A DNA stretch of 64,000 nucleotides from Myrica gale (GCA_963930655.1 OZ005619.1:4632501-4696500), one strand, 5' to 3'. Numbered from the stretch's first letter, positions 23,401 through 34,750 are shown. The notes: a model not told the origin generated them from the letters alone. Numbers and translations: made by a program.

Positions 23401-23822
23401 TATCTTAGTATAGTTTATTTTATTTTGGACTGAATTAAGTTATCTTAGTACAATTTATTTTATTTTAGAATGGGCCAAGTTAAGTTAAGTCTTTTATCAA
23501 ATTTTTATAATTGAAAAAAATTTGGTTGGGCATCAATACTGCATGAAAGACACATTTGAGACAAGTAGACAACCATAAACACATATTCGATAATTGTAGA
23601 ACGATGAAAAAGGCCCAAAACATTGGGCCTTGTCTTTAAAAAGTCCAGGGGGTCCAACCGATTGAACCGGCCGAACCGACCGAATGAAATCTTCATTCGG
23701 TGTGTTCGGCCATTACATGGTATTCGGCCGGCTTCGGTTCTCACATTGTGACAACCGACCTTGGTCGGTTCGAAAGTGGAAAATTCATTCCACCCGAACC
23801 GCACTGAACATGTACACCCCTA
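20426..23822 (+). mobile_element. hAT DNA transposon, 3.4 kb, decayed, with 8-bp target duplication
   Basis: It is flanked by identical ATATAATA repeats at 20,418-20,425 and 23,823-23,830. The ends TAGACTTGATCATGTT and, in reverse complement, TAGGGGTGTACATGTT are degenerate inverted repeats. Both subterminal regions are dense in ACCGACC/GGTCGGTT motifs, as in hAT elements. The interior holds a BED-finger remnant and the C-terminal half of a hAT transposase. Eight AT-only bases could match by chance, but termini, subterminal repeats and transposase agree. Confidence 0.75.
22185..23041 (+). pseudogene. hAT transposase remnant (RICESLEEPER/Ac-like)
   Basis: Near 22.2 kb a one-base loss splits a BED zinc-finger start (V-W-D-H-F-T-K). 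After a short gap the frame from 22,310 reads MCDSGDVLLSAMAIGMKRKF, then FEKYWERSDKFNLFLF and DPRCKMFALE, followed by the C-terminal dimerisation domain: DILNWWKMNASKYPILGHIA, then MPISTVSSESAFSTGG. A stop at 22,943 is caused by an extra base; the next frame continues ETLICTQNWLREEP. The RNase H-like catalytic part between the BED finger and MCDSGD is largely missing, so this is an internal-deletion copy that could only move in trans, if at all. Confidence 0.75.
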
Positions 23823-23830
23823 ATATAATA

Positions 23831-24895
23831 TGGTTGTATTAGTTTGAACTTTAAAGGATGGCCAGCATTTTACTCCAAAATTTAACTCTAATCACTTGGT
23901 GTCTTTGTGAGTTGATGTGCTGCAATTGCATTGTAAATTCTTAATTTTTCATTTGTATGCTTATTGTTTTCATTTATATAATTGAAATATTTGTAATTAA
24001 TTGAGAAGTATTCTTATGAAGTTAGGGTTGTATATTTAAATTTTCTGATATATCATAGATATTTGTATTTGTAAATTGTGATGGATGAATAACTATCTTT
24101 CTTTTTTTTGTAAAAAATGTTTAAATGTGCCAAAAAAATATTGCCCAAAACATTATCGAAATTTCATTATCCACTTCCGTTAAGTCCGCTACGAGTAGGA
24201 AGCGGAAACAAAATCTATTTTGGTCATCCGCTAGTTAGCGGACCCGATATCGAAATGTTAAATTCAACTTCCGACTAGTCCGCTATTCACTCTTACCACC
24301 ACGACCTTGCAGTTGGAGGCCACCTCGTGTGGCCCATGTTATCTAATGGAGCATAGAGCCCACTCTGTGTTCTAACCCGTGCGGAAGGACCTTTTCCTTG
24401 CTGAATGGAATGCAGATTTATCATTACTTGGTCTCGACGAGCCCAGTAGGTGTGGTTAGTAGGGCCTTCAGGAATTATCTACATAGGACGAGAGGGACTT
24501 CTGCTTGGGCCTTCAGGAAGAAGAAAGAGCTAAAACAAAAGGCCTAATTCATTTATGCACCCCATCTAGGATATAAACTTCGTAATAGATTGCCTGCCCC
24601 TCGAGTCACCTGTAACTCTCTTTTAAAAAAAAAAAAAACTTCAATCTGCAGAAAGAGATATTTATTTTTCTTCTCTGTTTTTTTAAGGTGTAATTCACAG
24701 GACATGGGATTCATATATGAATCGTTAAAAGTCACTGGTTGCCTGAAGTTGTTTGTGGCCTTCTAACCAAATATGCATTAATCCAAAAAGAATCTGCCAA
24801 CCGAAATTAAAAATCAAACCCAACAGACTTTAAATACAACTTAAAAGAGAGCGACCCATATATTTTACAATCTTGAACAACCGGCTCTTGCCAAT
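23831..24895. other. intergenic; left part of segmental duplication copy A
   Basis: No gene. A block at about 24,700-24,775 (CATGGGATTCATATATGAAT; GTGGCCTTCTAACCAAAT) recurs at 27,669-27,745 and marks the start of a duplicated segment. A patch near 24.17-24.29 kb has repeated TCCGCTA motifs of unknown origin. Confidence 0.5.
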
Positions 24896-24992
24896 GAGCT
24901 TGTAGCTCAGTTGGCGCCTCTTCCGTGTTGGAAGGGTCTGATCTGAGGGTTGAATCTCACAGCCCCTTTCCCTCGAGTTACATTAAAAAAAT
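24896..24992 (+). mobile_element. tRNA-derived SINE
   Basis: It begins GAGCTTGTAGCTCAGTTGG with a pol III A box TAGCTCAGTTGG (24,903-24,914) and a B box GGTTGAATCTC (24,948-24,958), and ends in an A-rich tail. Possible imperfect target duplications AACCGGCTC (24,879-24,887) and AACCAGCTC (24,993-25,001). The copy in the paralogous segment near 27.7-28.4 kb seems to lack it. Confidence 0.7.
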
Positions 24993-25496
24993 AACCAGCT
25001 CCTATTTACCAAACTCTCAACTTTTCATTTTAGATATTACACTTTCCATTAGAAATCTCTCTCAATTTAGTACATCAAATTTTTTTATGCAAACATTATC
25101 TATTTTTATTTGACGATATATCTATAAATTAATAATTGATAGATAAAAATAGAATGAAAATAGAAATTTTGTGGGGGAAGTATCCAGCTCTAAAGGTTAA
25201 ACAAAATATATATTTATCCATAACCGAAAAAATATATATAAAAAAAAGGGTCAGATAAGATTAATCACCAGCTCACATTGGCTGCCATGAACCTTAAATT
25301 ATATATCAACTTGATTATTGGTTCCTACGCCGAAGGGACCACAGACTTTTTTTATTGGAACCCACTAGGATCCCTCGTTTTACCCATTCTGAATTTTCAG
25401 AAATAAACCAAGGAGAACGCGAATTCTAATATTGCATGTGCAGAAAAGTACAAGATTTGTGTCCCCGCAGAGATTTTCTTAGTCGAAAAATTCATG

Positions 25497-26526
25497 TTTT
25501 TTTTTCTAAGCAACATAACAGATATATTAAAAATCGAGAAACGTACAGTCAATACAAAACGTAAAAATAACCCGAAGGCCTAAACGGACCGAAAGGCCCT
25601 ACTAGAAAACGGATCCATCGATCCCGAAATCAAGCCGGACTACAAAGCCGGAACCACCAACAACCAAAAGGGCCGTAATACAAACCCCAAAACCAACCGA
25701 CCACAAAAGTTCACAGACAAGACAACCACAAACTGACCACAAGGGCCAGAACACAATACAAACACCAACACAAACCGGCCACAAGAGCCGGAACACAACT
25801 CACACAACACAACCACCGTACAAAACGGTGGCGGCTTCCGCAAGAAGAAGGGCACACATCGCAGCAATCCGACTCCTTCGAACTGATAATCATGCAAAGA
25901 CCGGCTGCACAAGGGGGAGGAGGAGAGGAGACAACGTCGGGCGGCACGAAACAGATCTGACCAACAACCGGGGGGAGGCGACAGAGGCGGGAAACGGGCC
26001 AAACAAACCGACCAGAGGCGGCACAGAGTAAAAACGCCGCGCGGACAGACAGCACACGAGCACAAGGCCGCGCGTGGCCTACACGCGCCGGCAAAGCAAG
26101 GCCGGACCGAAGCAAAAAGGACCGCCTGGGGGGCAGAGCATGGCCGGGCAACGCAAAACCGCCGGAAAATGCACGAGACAGCCAAGAGAGGGGCGAGAGA
26201 GCACGGACGCGTGAGATCCATGCGCACGCAGGGGCACGCGTGGGACCTCACGTGCCGACAAACGGCCACCGCACCAGGACTGGTCTGAGCGCCGGACGGA
26301 GAGGAAACCCACCAGGAATGTCGTGCACACCGAAAAGCACCAGAGAGACGAGGATCTAGCCTCCAAAACAAAGAGGAAAACCAAGCCAAAGAACCAAAAA
26401 ACGCCGGCCACCATAAGCGTGGCCGGAGGAAAGAAAAGGAGGGGAGGAGGTGAGGGTTTTTCAGGCAAGGGGAAGGGGGTTCTACTCTCTCTCTAGAACG
26501 TAAGCTGGGGGTTAATGATACTACTT
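25497..26526 (-). mobile_element. GC-rich non-LTR retroposon, about 1 kb, minus strand
   Basis: A GC-rich block ending on the minus strand in TTGCTTAGAAAAAAAA (poly-A). It is flanked by 14-bp direct repeats TCGAAAAATTCATG (25,483-25,496) and TCGAAAAATCCATG (26,527-26,540), differing at one base. A long target duplication plus a poly-A tail means LINE-driven retroposition. The 3' tail (TTTAATATATC...TTAGAAAA) resembles the end of the LINE at 33.1 kb. A 313-codon minus-strand open frame crosses the insertion boundary and shows no domain, so I do not call it a gene. Probably a LINE derivative without reverse transcriptase. Confidence 0.7.
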
Positions 26527-26689
26527 CGAAAAATCCATGTTGATTTGTTGGGAATCTGCGCAAACTAAACCAACAAGCCAAAACGTTGACGCAACAATCA
26601 CATACTTCTGCTATAATGCATCCCCCGTAATAGCTAAGCTAGGATATACAATCATTAAGCTAGTAAATGGAGAATCTATACAGGCAGGC

Positions 26690-26935
26690 ACCCTTCATCT
26701 ATTTGCAGGCACCCTTCACCCTTCCCCCGCTATAAGATAGCATAGTGGCCGAGAATCTTCGTGGAAAATTATTCTAAGAACTATTTTACTAAGCTAGTAG
26801 GAATAACATTTTAAATATATAAAATAAGATTGTTCGTAGTCCAGTACGGAAATCAAAGCAGTTATGAAGCTGACGAAGGCGTAAAAGAGCATGCAAACTG
26901 GTGCCCTCTTTGCCTGTAAATTAATCTGTCTGCGT
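26690..26935 (+). pseudogene. Orphan 5' flank of a lost NLR copy
   Basis: This stretch repeats blocks of the region just upstream of NLR copy 1 in the same order: AAAATTATTCTAAGAAC, GGAATAACATTTTAAATATA, GTCCAGTACGGAAATC and GAAGGCGTAAAAGAGC (compare 3,095-3,560). No NB-ARC or LRR sequence follows. It is inferred to be a third NLR duplicate whose body was deleted or never included. Confidence 0.7.
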
Positions 26936-27229
26936 CCAAGTTCTTGTTGTTTTCTTTTTTGTAACTATCAGCTTTGATGCGACTTCACACAAGAATCGTG
27001 TTAATTCTCTTAACCAATTGCAAAATTAAATACCCACTTGAGCAATTGTAAGCTCTGATTCTACATAGAACCCCTCCTAACCAATGAACTCTTCAATCAA
27101 GCTAAGCATGTCATTTTGATCAAACTGGGATATATCGGATTAATATGCCTGACATGTATCTTTTTTTCTTCAGTAATTAAACGCGTTACTGCTGTATGCA
27201 TCTGTCCCCCCAAAAGAAAGGGATATTAT

Positions 27230-27472
27230 GGTTTTGTTTGTTTAAGTTCTCAAAAAAATTTAAAAAATTTCTCACTTTTTCATCAATTTCAATACATTTT
27301 TACCAATTCCAATAATTTTTTCATCAATTTCAATACATTTTCACCAATTCCAATAATTTTTTACAAATTTCAACAACTTTTAACTAATTTTTTATCAATC
27401 CCAAAAGAATCTACACTACTTCTAAAAAAACACAAAAACAAAAACCGTTTTGAGAACTAAACCAAACATAGC
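27230..27472. repeat. MITE (family A)
   Basis: The left end GGTTTTGTTTGTTTAAGTTC and the reverse-complemented right end GCTATGTTTGGTTTAGTTC form inverted repeats ending in TCTCAAAA. The body has repeated AATTCCAATAATTTTT units. It is the same family as 51,851-52,097, in opposite orientation. Non-coding. Confidence 0.65.
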
Positions 27473-28601
27473 ATATCTTTGTCAAAGGTTCAACTGCAAT
27501 TTTTCTTCAACTGTAACGTCTGCATTTGGTTAGAAGGCCACAAACAACAGCTTTTTCTGCTTTTTTTTTGTCCTTTCTTAATAAGGGTAGGAATTCAAAG
27601 ATCTAATGCACTGAACTCGGAGACCAAGCCAGCGGAGAAGAGACAACCGGGTAACAGACAAGTTAGAACATGGGATTGATTGATGATCGTTAAAAGCCAT
27701 TGGCTGTTTGATGTTGTCTGTGGCCTTCTAACCAAATGTAGACATTGCAGAAGAAACAATATACGAAACAAACAGAGCATATGATTGAAGACCATTACAA
27801 GTAGACACCTCACCAGAACTCGTACCACGATATGTATTAGCAATTCCGAGCCATGTCTTTTATCATGGAAGCGGTGACTCAATTGTTCGTGGACTTCGCT
27901 CGAATTTGGGTTAGGGGTCTAGAAGTCTTAGGATCTTTATCTATGCAACTAAGTCTCATTGCATTTTTGTGGGACTGTGGTAATGGTCTAAATCTCCCGA
28001 TTTCATAACTATAGCTTTATTCAAAATATCCTAATCGTGAAAAATATTTTTGGAGGTCAAAATGAAAAAAACAAAAAAACAAATTCAAAAATCAATTAAA
28101 AAAAAAGGGTAGAATATGGTATTTTTTAAGATTTTTTTGGAGGGTTAGGGCCATGGTCCCCGCCAGCTCCCCCTTGGCTTCCTTTACGTGGGGAGACCGA
28201 ATTGGCAAGCCCAGAAAGAGCTGGCCATGCTTGATCATTCCTTTGACCATTTTGACTAGAAAAAAAACGTGTCATTTTCCTCTACCAAAATCTGTGTTAA
28301 ACCATTTATACACAAATATTCAACTGCGATTGTCTAGAACATAGTAACCATCCCAATATCTATTGAATCCTCTACCTCCTAAGACTCCTTCATGGCCAGC
28401 CCAACACATCCTCAATTCCCCACCCAAAAAAAAAGGTAGATCAGATTAATCATCAGCTCAAGTTGTTTTCATTGGAAAACCCTAAAACCCACTAAAATAT
28501 CAACTAGATAATTGCTTCTTGCACCGGAGGGACCGCAGATTTTATATTGAAACTTAATAGGATCTGACGTTTTACTGATATCATCTACATATCAATAATG
28601 T
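27473..28601. other. intergenic; segmental duplication copy B, left part
   Basis: No gene. The blocks at 27,669-27,745 and 28,438-28,600 match 24,700-24,775 and 25,248-25,400, for example GGCCTTCTAACCAAAT and AGATTAATCA. The LINE inserted at the right edge. Confidence 0.55.
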
Positions 28602-29103
28602 AAGTGAGAGGCATCACTTACAAGCCTCTAAAAAGATAAGGGCCCATAAGAGTCAAAGTGGCCCACGTGGCCTTCTGCTAAAGCCTCTTTTCTCAATACC
28701 GGGCCAGTTGCACGGCAACTTGATTTTAAAGCTCTTGAGCTGGATTTCTCCATCACCCTTTCTCCTGATGATAAAGGTATGTGCAAGCTTATTGCGACTG
28801 AAGAGGATAACTTGCGTTTCAAAAAATTATCTTCTCCGCCTGGAGTCGTGCTCCTTTCTTCTCCAAATTCTCAGGGCCGGTTGGAGTTAGAGGCGTCTTC
28901 GCCTGCTGAGAAGGACATTGTGTTGGCAGAGTTAAAGACCAAGAGGAAGAAAATCCATATTAAGAAGCATCGGGCTATTTCTGAAATGCACAAATTGCTG
29001 CTGTCTTATTACATCAGTTGAATCTGATCTGGATGAATCCATTCCCGACAAATCCAAACTGGCTGAGGAGGCGGGCTTGTCCACGCCCCCTCCTTCGCCA
29101 GAA

Positions 29104-29800
29104 TTGGCTTGTTTTGGAACTGTCGTGGGCTTTGTAGAGCCGCGGTAGTTCGTACCCTCCGGGGCCTTGTGAGAAATCACAACCCGGACTTTTTGTTCTT
29201 GGCTGAGACCAAGTCTTCTTCTGTTACTTCTACTTTATCGGCTCGGGTTTTTCCATTTTGTGTTTCAACCTCCTGTAGGTAGTAGAGGAGGTCTTCTATT
29301 TGCTTGGCGGTTGGGTTTGGATGTTGAAGTTGTGTGTATTACTGAAAATGTTATTTCTCTTTTGGTTTACTCTAATCCCTCTCATACCCCTTGAATCCTC
29401 ACTGGTGTGTATGGTCCTACTGATTGACATAAGAAATGGGAGTTTTGGAATTCTCTTGGTAATTTGGCAGCGGCGTTTAGTGGGCCTTGGTTATGCATGG
29501 GTGACTTTAATTGCATTATGAATAGTCTGAGAAACGAGGTGGGCGCCCCTTCTCTTCGTCCTCTTATAATCATTTTCATCAGCTGATGGACTCTTGTGGT
29601 TTAATTGATCTCGGATTCAAAGGCCAACAATTTACTTGGTCGAATAACCTGGAATGACAAGCCAATATTTGTGAACGCCTTGATCGTGCCATAGCTAATG
29701 AGGCTTGGCAATTCCTCTTTCCCCGGAGTCGGGTGACCCACCTCATTCGTTCATCTTCTGACCATGTCCCTCTCCTTCTGGAAACTGATGGTGATATGTT
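29104..29800 (+). pseudogene. LINE ORF2 endonuclease domain
   Basis: The start of an AP-endonuclease fold is readable as WNCRGLCRAAVVRTLRGL, then NPDFLFLAETK. It continues with GVYGPTD, MGDFNCIMN and CGLIDLGFKGQQFTWSNN, and ends with RLDRA and SSSDHVPLLLE. The catalytic residues E (AETK), D and N (GDFN) and the SDH motif are recognisable. Two in-frame stops lie within it, after YGPTD and after WSNNLE, and there is a frame change near 29.27 kb. Confidence 0.8.
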
Positions 29801-31720
29801 TTCCTATCCCAAGCCTTTTCGATTTGAAGCAATGTGGATAGAGGATAGTTCTTGTGAGCAGGTGATACAAGATCATTGGACTCTACCTCTTCGTGGTTCG
29901 CCTCCTTTCAAAGTCTGCAAACGCATTAAAGCTGTTAAGCTTGCTTTAAAAGAGTGGAACAAGTCTCACTTCGGTATCGTGCAGGCCCGGATACGAACCC
30001 TTCAGCATCACCTCACTGCTATTCAAGCAGCGGATCCTACTGTGGAAAATCAGGCTCAAAAGAAGCGATGGAAAATTGTACTTGCTGAGGAGCTCAAAGT
30101 CGAAGAGACTTTCTGGAAAATAAAAGCTCGCAAGGCGTGGCTCACTACTAATGACCTGAACACTAAACATTTCCATTTATCCACTATTATCCGTCGACGG
30201 CAGAATGCTATTGAATTCATTAAGGATGGCGATGGGACGTGAATGTCTTCCCGCCATGAGATAGCATCACATATTGTTCAGCACTTTCAGAATCTTTTCT
30301 CATCTTCTGACCCGTCCCCTCCTGTTGATTTGGATCATTTAATTGAACCTCTTATTACGCCGGAGGAGAATGCTATGCTTTGTGATCTCCCTTCTGATGC
30401 GGAGATTTTTGAAGGTATTCACGATATAGGGCCTCATAAGAGTCCAGGCCCGGATGGCATGACCAGTCTTTTTTTCCAACACTATTGCCCTATTGTAGGC
30501 CCGGAGGTGACTAAGATGGTTAAATCTTTTTTCTTACGTGGGTTTATGTCCTCTGAGATTAACCACTCTCACATTATGCTCATTCCAAAAATTGATAGTC
30601 CCTCTGTTATTTCTCATTTTCGACCTATTAGCCTTTGCAATGTCACTTACAAACTAATTGCAAAGATTTTGGCTAAGCATTTGCGTTTGGTGCTCGCTAA
30701 TATTATCTCTCCTTTTCAGTCTGCTTTTGTGCAAGGGAGATTAATTCAAGATAATTCTGTCTTGACCCATGAAGTATTTCATATGCTTTGGAGTAAACGC
30801 AAAGATCGGCAATTTATGGCTATCCGGGCGGATATTGAAAAAGCCTATTATTGGATGGAATGGAAGCTTATTATTCAAGCTCTCAAATGCTTTGGATTTC
30901 ATGATATATTCATCAACTGGATTTCCCAATGTATTTCGACCGTGTCTTATTCCATTCTTTTGAATGGGTCTCCTACAGGGTTCTTCAAACCTTCTCGTGG
31001 GCTAAGGCAAGGAGATCCTCTTTCCCCGCTTTTGTTTATTATTGGCTCTGAAGTCTTCTCTCATATGATCACTCACGAGGAGCATGCTGGTCGTATCCAT
31101 GGCATTACTCTCGGAAGGGGCGTTCTGGCGATTTCACATCTTCTCTTTGCGGATGATCTTTTAATCTTTAGTCGTGCATCTCGAGAGGAAGCTCATATTA
31201 TTTCTGCGTGTCTCCAAAGGTATGGAAGTTGGTTCGGATAACGGTTAAATTTAAGGAAATCGTCGATCTCCTTTAGCCGTAATGTTCGTAGTGACATTAG
31301 CCAATCAATTTGCTCTATCTTCCAATTGCCCAGTAAGGACAATATTGAAAAACATTTGGGTATCCCCATGCTTGTGAGCCGCAATAAGACTCAACAGTTC
31401 TCTTTTATTTGTGAAAAAGTTAAGCAGAGATTAGAGGGTTGGCAGATGAAAACTCTCTCTCAAGCCGGTAGGTTGGTTCTCATTCGCTCGGTGGCAGCTG
31501 CTCTTCCTACCTATACTATGGCCAATTATGTTCTTCCCAAATCCATCTGTAAAATGTTGGATTCCATGATGATGCGTTTTTGGTGGGGTTTCAAAGATAA
31601 TCAACGTCGACTTTGTCTTAAATCGTGGGCCTCTATGTGTCGCCCAAAGCAAGATGGTGGTTTGGGTATCAAACTTATGGAAGATCATAATATTGCTCTT
31701 ATCGCTAAGCTGGGATGACA
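29733..31720 (+). pseudogene. LINE ORF2 reverse transcriptase domain
   Basis: After the endonuclease the frame runs through a linker, a TGA just before 30,243, and a reverse transcriptase of the non-LTR type: SPGPDGMTSLFFQHYCP, then PISLCNVTYKLIAKILA, FQSAFVQGRLIQDN, RADIEKAYYWMEW (motif A), GLRQGDPLSPLLF and LLFADDLLIFSR (the FADD catalytic box). In motif A the second Asp of the usual KAYDRVEW is Tyr. Further stops follow at about 31,241 and 31,718. Not functional. Confidence 0.85.
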
Positions 31721-31785
31721 GATTCAATCAAATCTAGATAAACTTTGGATACAAATCATCTGGGCGAAGTATTTGAAAAATAAGT

Positions 31786-33080
31786 TTGTCTGGGAGGCTC
31801 AAGCTCCAAATCGGCTCTGGTTCTCTAGTGCGAGCCTGGTTTGATCCTTGGCTCCCGTTCCCTGCTCCTCATTGTCCTCAGCCGAGACTAAATTCCATTC
31901 TCCTTGATGAGGCATTCATGGTTGAATCTCTGCTTTTGTCCTTTTCCAGATCTTGGAATGCTCCCTTAGTTCGGCATTTGTTTTGCGCTGAAGATGCAGA
32001 TGTCATCTTAAATCTCCATGTGCCACGGACCAATCAGGTTGATAAATTAATTTGGACTGCAGATCGGCACGACGTCTTCTCTTTAAAATCTGCCCACTCT
32101 CTCATTTCTGCACAAGCGTTTCAGCCGAGTATTTTGACAGCCGAGGAATGGCATTTATTATGGCGGCTTCCCATGACAGATCGACTCAAATTGTTCCTTT
32201 GGACAATAGCGTGGAATTGTCTCCCTTCTATGGATAATGTGGGGCGATTTGCACCTAATCAAATAGAGGATAATTTATGTGTTCTTTGTTCCTTTCACCT
32301 GGATTCCCTTCAACATATTTTCTTTGACTCCCTTATGGCACAAATCTTATGGAGGGACGCACCTTGGTCTTTCAATCCCACTACTATTCTGTCTCAAAGC
32401 ACTGCTGAATGGGTGAGAATACTTCTCAAACCTGCCCAGTTTTTGGGCTTGCCGATTGACCAACAGGTTAATTTTTCTAGATTTGCCGCTATACTCCTAG
32501 ACTCTCTTTGGTACACCCGTAACCAGCTTATTCACAATGGAGGTGATCTGGACGTTATGGCTCTCTCGCACTCTATTAGAGGACGTTATGAAGAGCTCAT
32601 TGCAGCCTGGGAAGAAAAAAGACCCATAGTGATTCAGCGTTGGAAGCCTCCTCCTAGCGAGGCTTGGAAGATTAATTATGATGTGGGTATTAGGAAATCA
32701 TTTGCCTTTGCAGCGGTTGTCTGCCGAGATTCTTCAGGCCAAATCCTCTTTGTTTCTGCAAAGAGGCTGCCTCCTTGCGGCCCTCTTGTGGGTGAGGCAA
32801 GGGCAGCCTTGTTGGCTGCCCAGGAGGCGTTCTACTTTCCCTTCCAACGTTTCATTTTGGAAGGTGACTCTCTTTTTGTGGTGGATGCTATCAACAACCG
32901 CTATAATGGAGCTAATTGGCAGATTTCTAATGTGGTTGTTGATATCCAGAGTTGTTAGTGGGAGAGAGTTATGAGAATTTTGTCATGTTAGGAGATGTGC
33001 TAATGAGCTTGCCCATAAAATTGTTCAGTGGGCATGTACGACCAATGTTGACGGAAATATTCCTGTATCTCTTGGATTAT
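31786..33080 (+). pseudogene. LINE ORF2 C-terminus: zinc-binding RVT and RNase H
   Basis: The frame carries WFDPWLP, LKLFLWTIAWNCLPSMDN and CVLCSFHLDSLQHIFFD, the zf-RVT domain. An RNase H domain follows: WKINYDVGIRKSFAFAAVVC, GEARAALLAAQEA and LEGDSLFVVDAIN. The C-terminal ANELAHKIVQWA is present in another frame beyond 32,990. Established: a subset of plant L1 elements carries this C-terminal RNase H. Confidence 0.8.
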
Positions 33081-33162
33081 TGATATTCTCTGGAGTGACA
33101 ATATTGGGTTCTGTTTGTTAATAATATCGTTTATTTAGAAAAAAAGAAAGTGAGAGGCATCA

Positions 33163-33588
33163 AAGTGGATTTTATCTCTTGATGTTTCAATAAAGCATGG
33201 GACTGCATACTAATGCTGGAACCCACGTTTTACTGACTCAATGGGAATCCCACGTTTTACTGACAACACAACATCCCCATACAGATTTTTCAATATAGCA
33301 AGGGACCCACAATGTCAATAACGTGCAGAAAAGTAAAAAGGTTTTGTCCTCCACAAAAATTTGTCGAGAAACAAAGAACAGGCCAAGGCGTTCACGTAGC
33401 AGCCTAACAGGACCAAACTTTTTGAACAGTTAAGGAGCTCCAGCAATCAGCACCTTCAATACGGCATCGCCAGATACTGATTGAGCTCCAAAAATCTATA
33501 CGAAAATTAAGCAAAGATGGCTTTGGCTTGCTTCTTCAACTTCTAGACTATCGTAATTGTTTGGGAAGGGAAAATTTACGAGTTTTAA
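33163..33588. other. intergenic; segmental duplication copy B, right part
   Basis: Continues copy B beyond the LINE. GTGCAGAAAAGTA and nearby blocks match 25,437-25,482. A local repeat CCCACGTTTTACTGAC occurs twice at about 33,222 and 33,250. No gene. Confidence 0.5.
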
Positions 33589-33782
33589 GGGATGTTTGGG
33601 TGTGTAAATTTTAGGTATTGAATTTGTAAAATATTATAAAGTAAAAATATGTTACGGGAATTGGTGAAAAATTAAAGATAGAAATTTTTAATAAATATTA
33701 TAATAATAAAAAAATATGTAATGAATTTTTTAGTATTAAACCCAAATATTTGGCCCCAATTATTTGGGGCTCAAACATCTCC
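33589..33782. repeat. MITE (family B), 194 bp
   Basis: The left end GGGATGTTTGGGTGTG and the reverse-complemented right end GGAGATGTTTGAGCCCC are inverted repeats. The body has AATATTATAAAGTAAAAATA, shared with the copy at 559-902. Non-coding. Confidence 0.65.
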
Positions 33783-34650
33783 TTAATGTATTATAATATT
33801 AATTTTATTTTAAAAAAAAAGTTATTAAAAACTCCTAAATATAATATTTGATTTTATAGCGTATTCGTTACTCAACGCTAGGTTTCAATAATAGCAATAA
33901 AGAGTTGGTTATTGGATTAGAAAATGGAGAAAAATGTGATCTACTATATACGTAGGAATTTCAAACTTTAATTTTTAATTCTACACGTCTTTATAAATTA
34001 TTTTTTAAACAAAATAACTGCTCATTGTCTCCAACATGGACCTGGTGAAATTCAATTCAATTCTCCGTGACAAAATGTTACTTGTATCTTAATTACCAAT
34101 GTCTAATGAAATTGTTTGCTTAGGTAAAAATATTTGTGACCAAAAAATTAAATTATTTTCTTATATAAGTTCTCAATTTTCTAACGGAAGTGAATGGTTA
34201 AATTGAGAGAGGAAGAGACATCTATTTAATGTTACATACTCACTGTCTTACCACAAATATTAAGGGCATATTTGCAAAGCCAAATTTTGTACAATGTTTT
34301 TGAGTTTTTAATAACTTTTTAGATGGAAATATGAATTTGTGTCTCATTTTTAATAAATTTTCCTTTTTCACACCACAAAAGAGGGCACACAACAATTTTC
34401 TTTCTCTTTATATTCTAATTCGATTTTTTTAAAAAATAATAAACATAAAAATCATCTATCTGATTCTCTTTAACAGATTATCCATTCCTATCACAATAAA
34501 TATAGAAATTTGTTAAAATCATATTTTTTCACCTTTTCCCCAACGTTTATAAACTACAAAAAATTTCAATATCTTTGAAACATACTTCAAAAATTTGTTA
34601 TTTTTTATTTTGAAAATGTACGGAAACAGTCTATGTGGTTTCACATTATG
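33783..34650. other. AT-rich intergenic DNA, no gene seen
   Basis: No recognisable domain, RNA gene or bounded repeat. Confidence 0.5.
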
Positions 34651-34750
34651 AAAAAATGGTCCTCATGATTTCCATTTGAACAAATTAATTCATGTGGTCA
34701 GCAAACTGTTGCAACGTGGTCCCTTCGTCAATCCCTCCGTGAAAGCATTA

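Larger units (their letters stand above)
28617..33147 (+). mobile_element. L1-type LINE with RNase H domain, 5'-truncated, 4.5 kb
   Basis: It is flanked by a perfect 15-bp target duplication AAGTGAGAGGCATCA at 28,602-28,616 and 33,148-33,162 and ends in an A-rich tail. Domains in order on the plus strand: an ORF1-like stretch, apurinic endonuclease, reverse transcriptase, zinc-binding RVT domain and RNase H. At least five in-frame stops and two frame changes break ORF2. Truncation of the 5' end is normal for L1 integration. The intact target duplication shows insertion after the host segment was duplicated. Confidence 0.9.

Noticed and set aside
24896-24970. tRNA gene
   Set aside because: The A and B boxes are present, but the cloverleaf stems do not pair well and an A-rich tail follows, so it is a tRNA-derived SINE.
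25640-26581. 313-codon minus-strand open frame
   Set aside because: It starts in host DNA outside the retroposon, crosses the target duplication and has no domain. GC-rich, stop-poor sequence explains the length.
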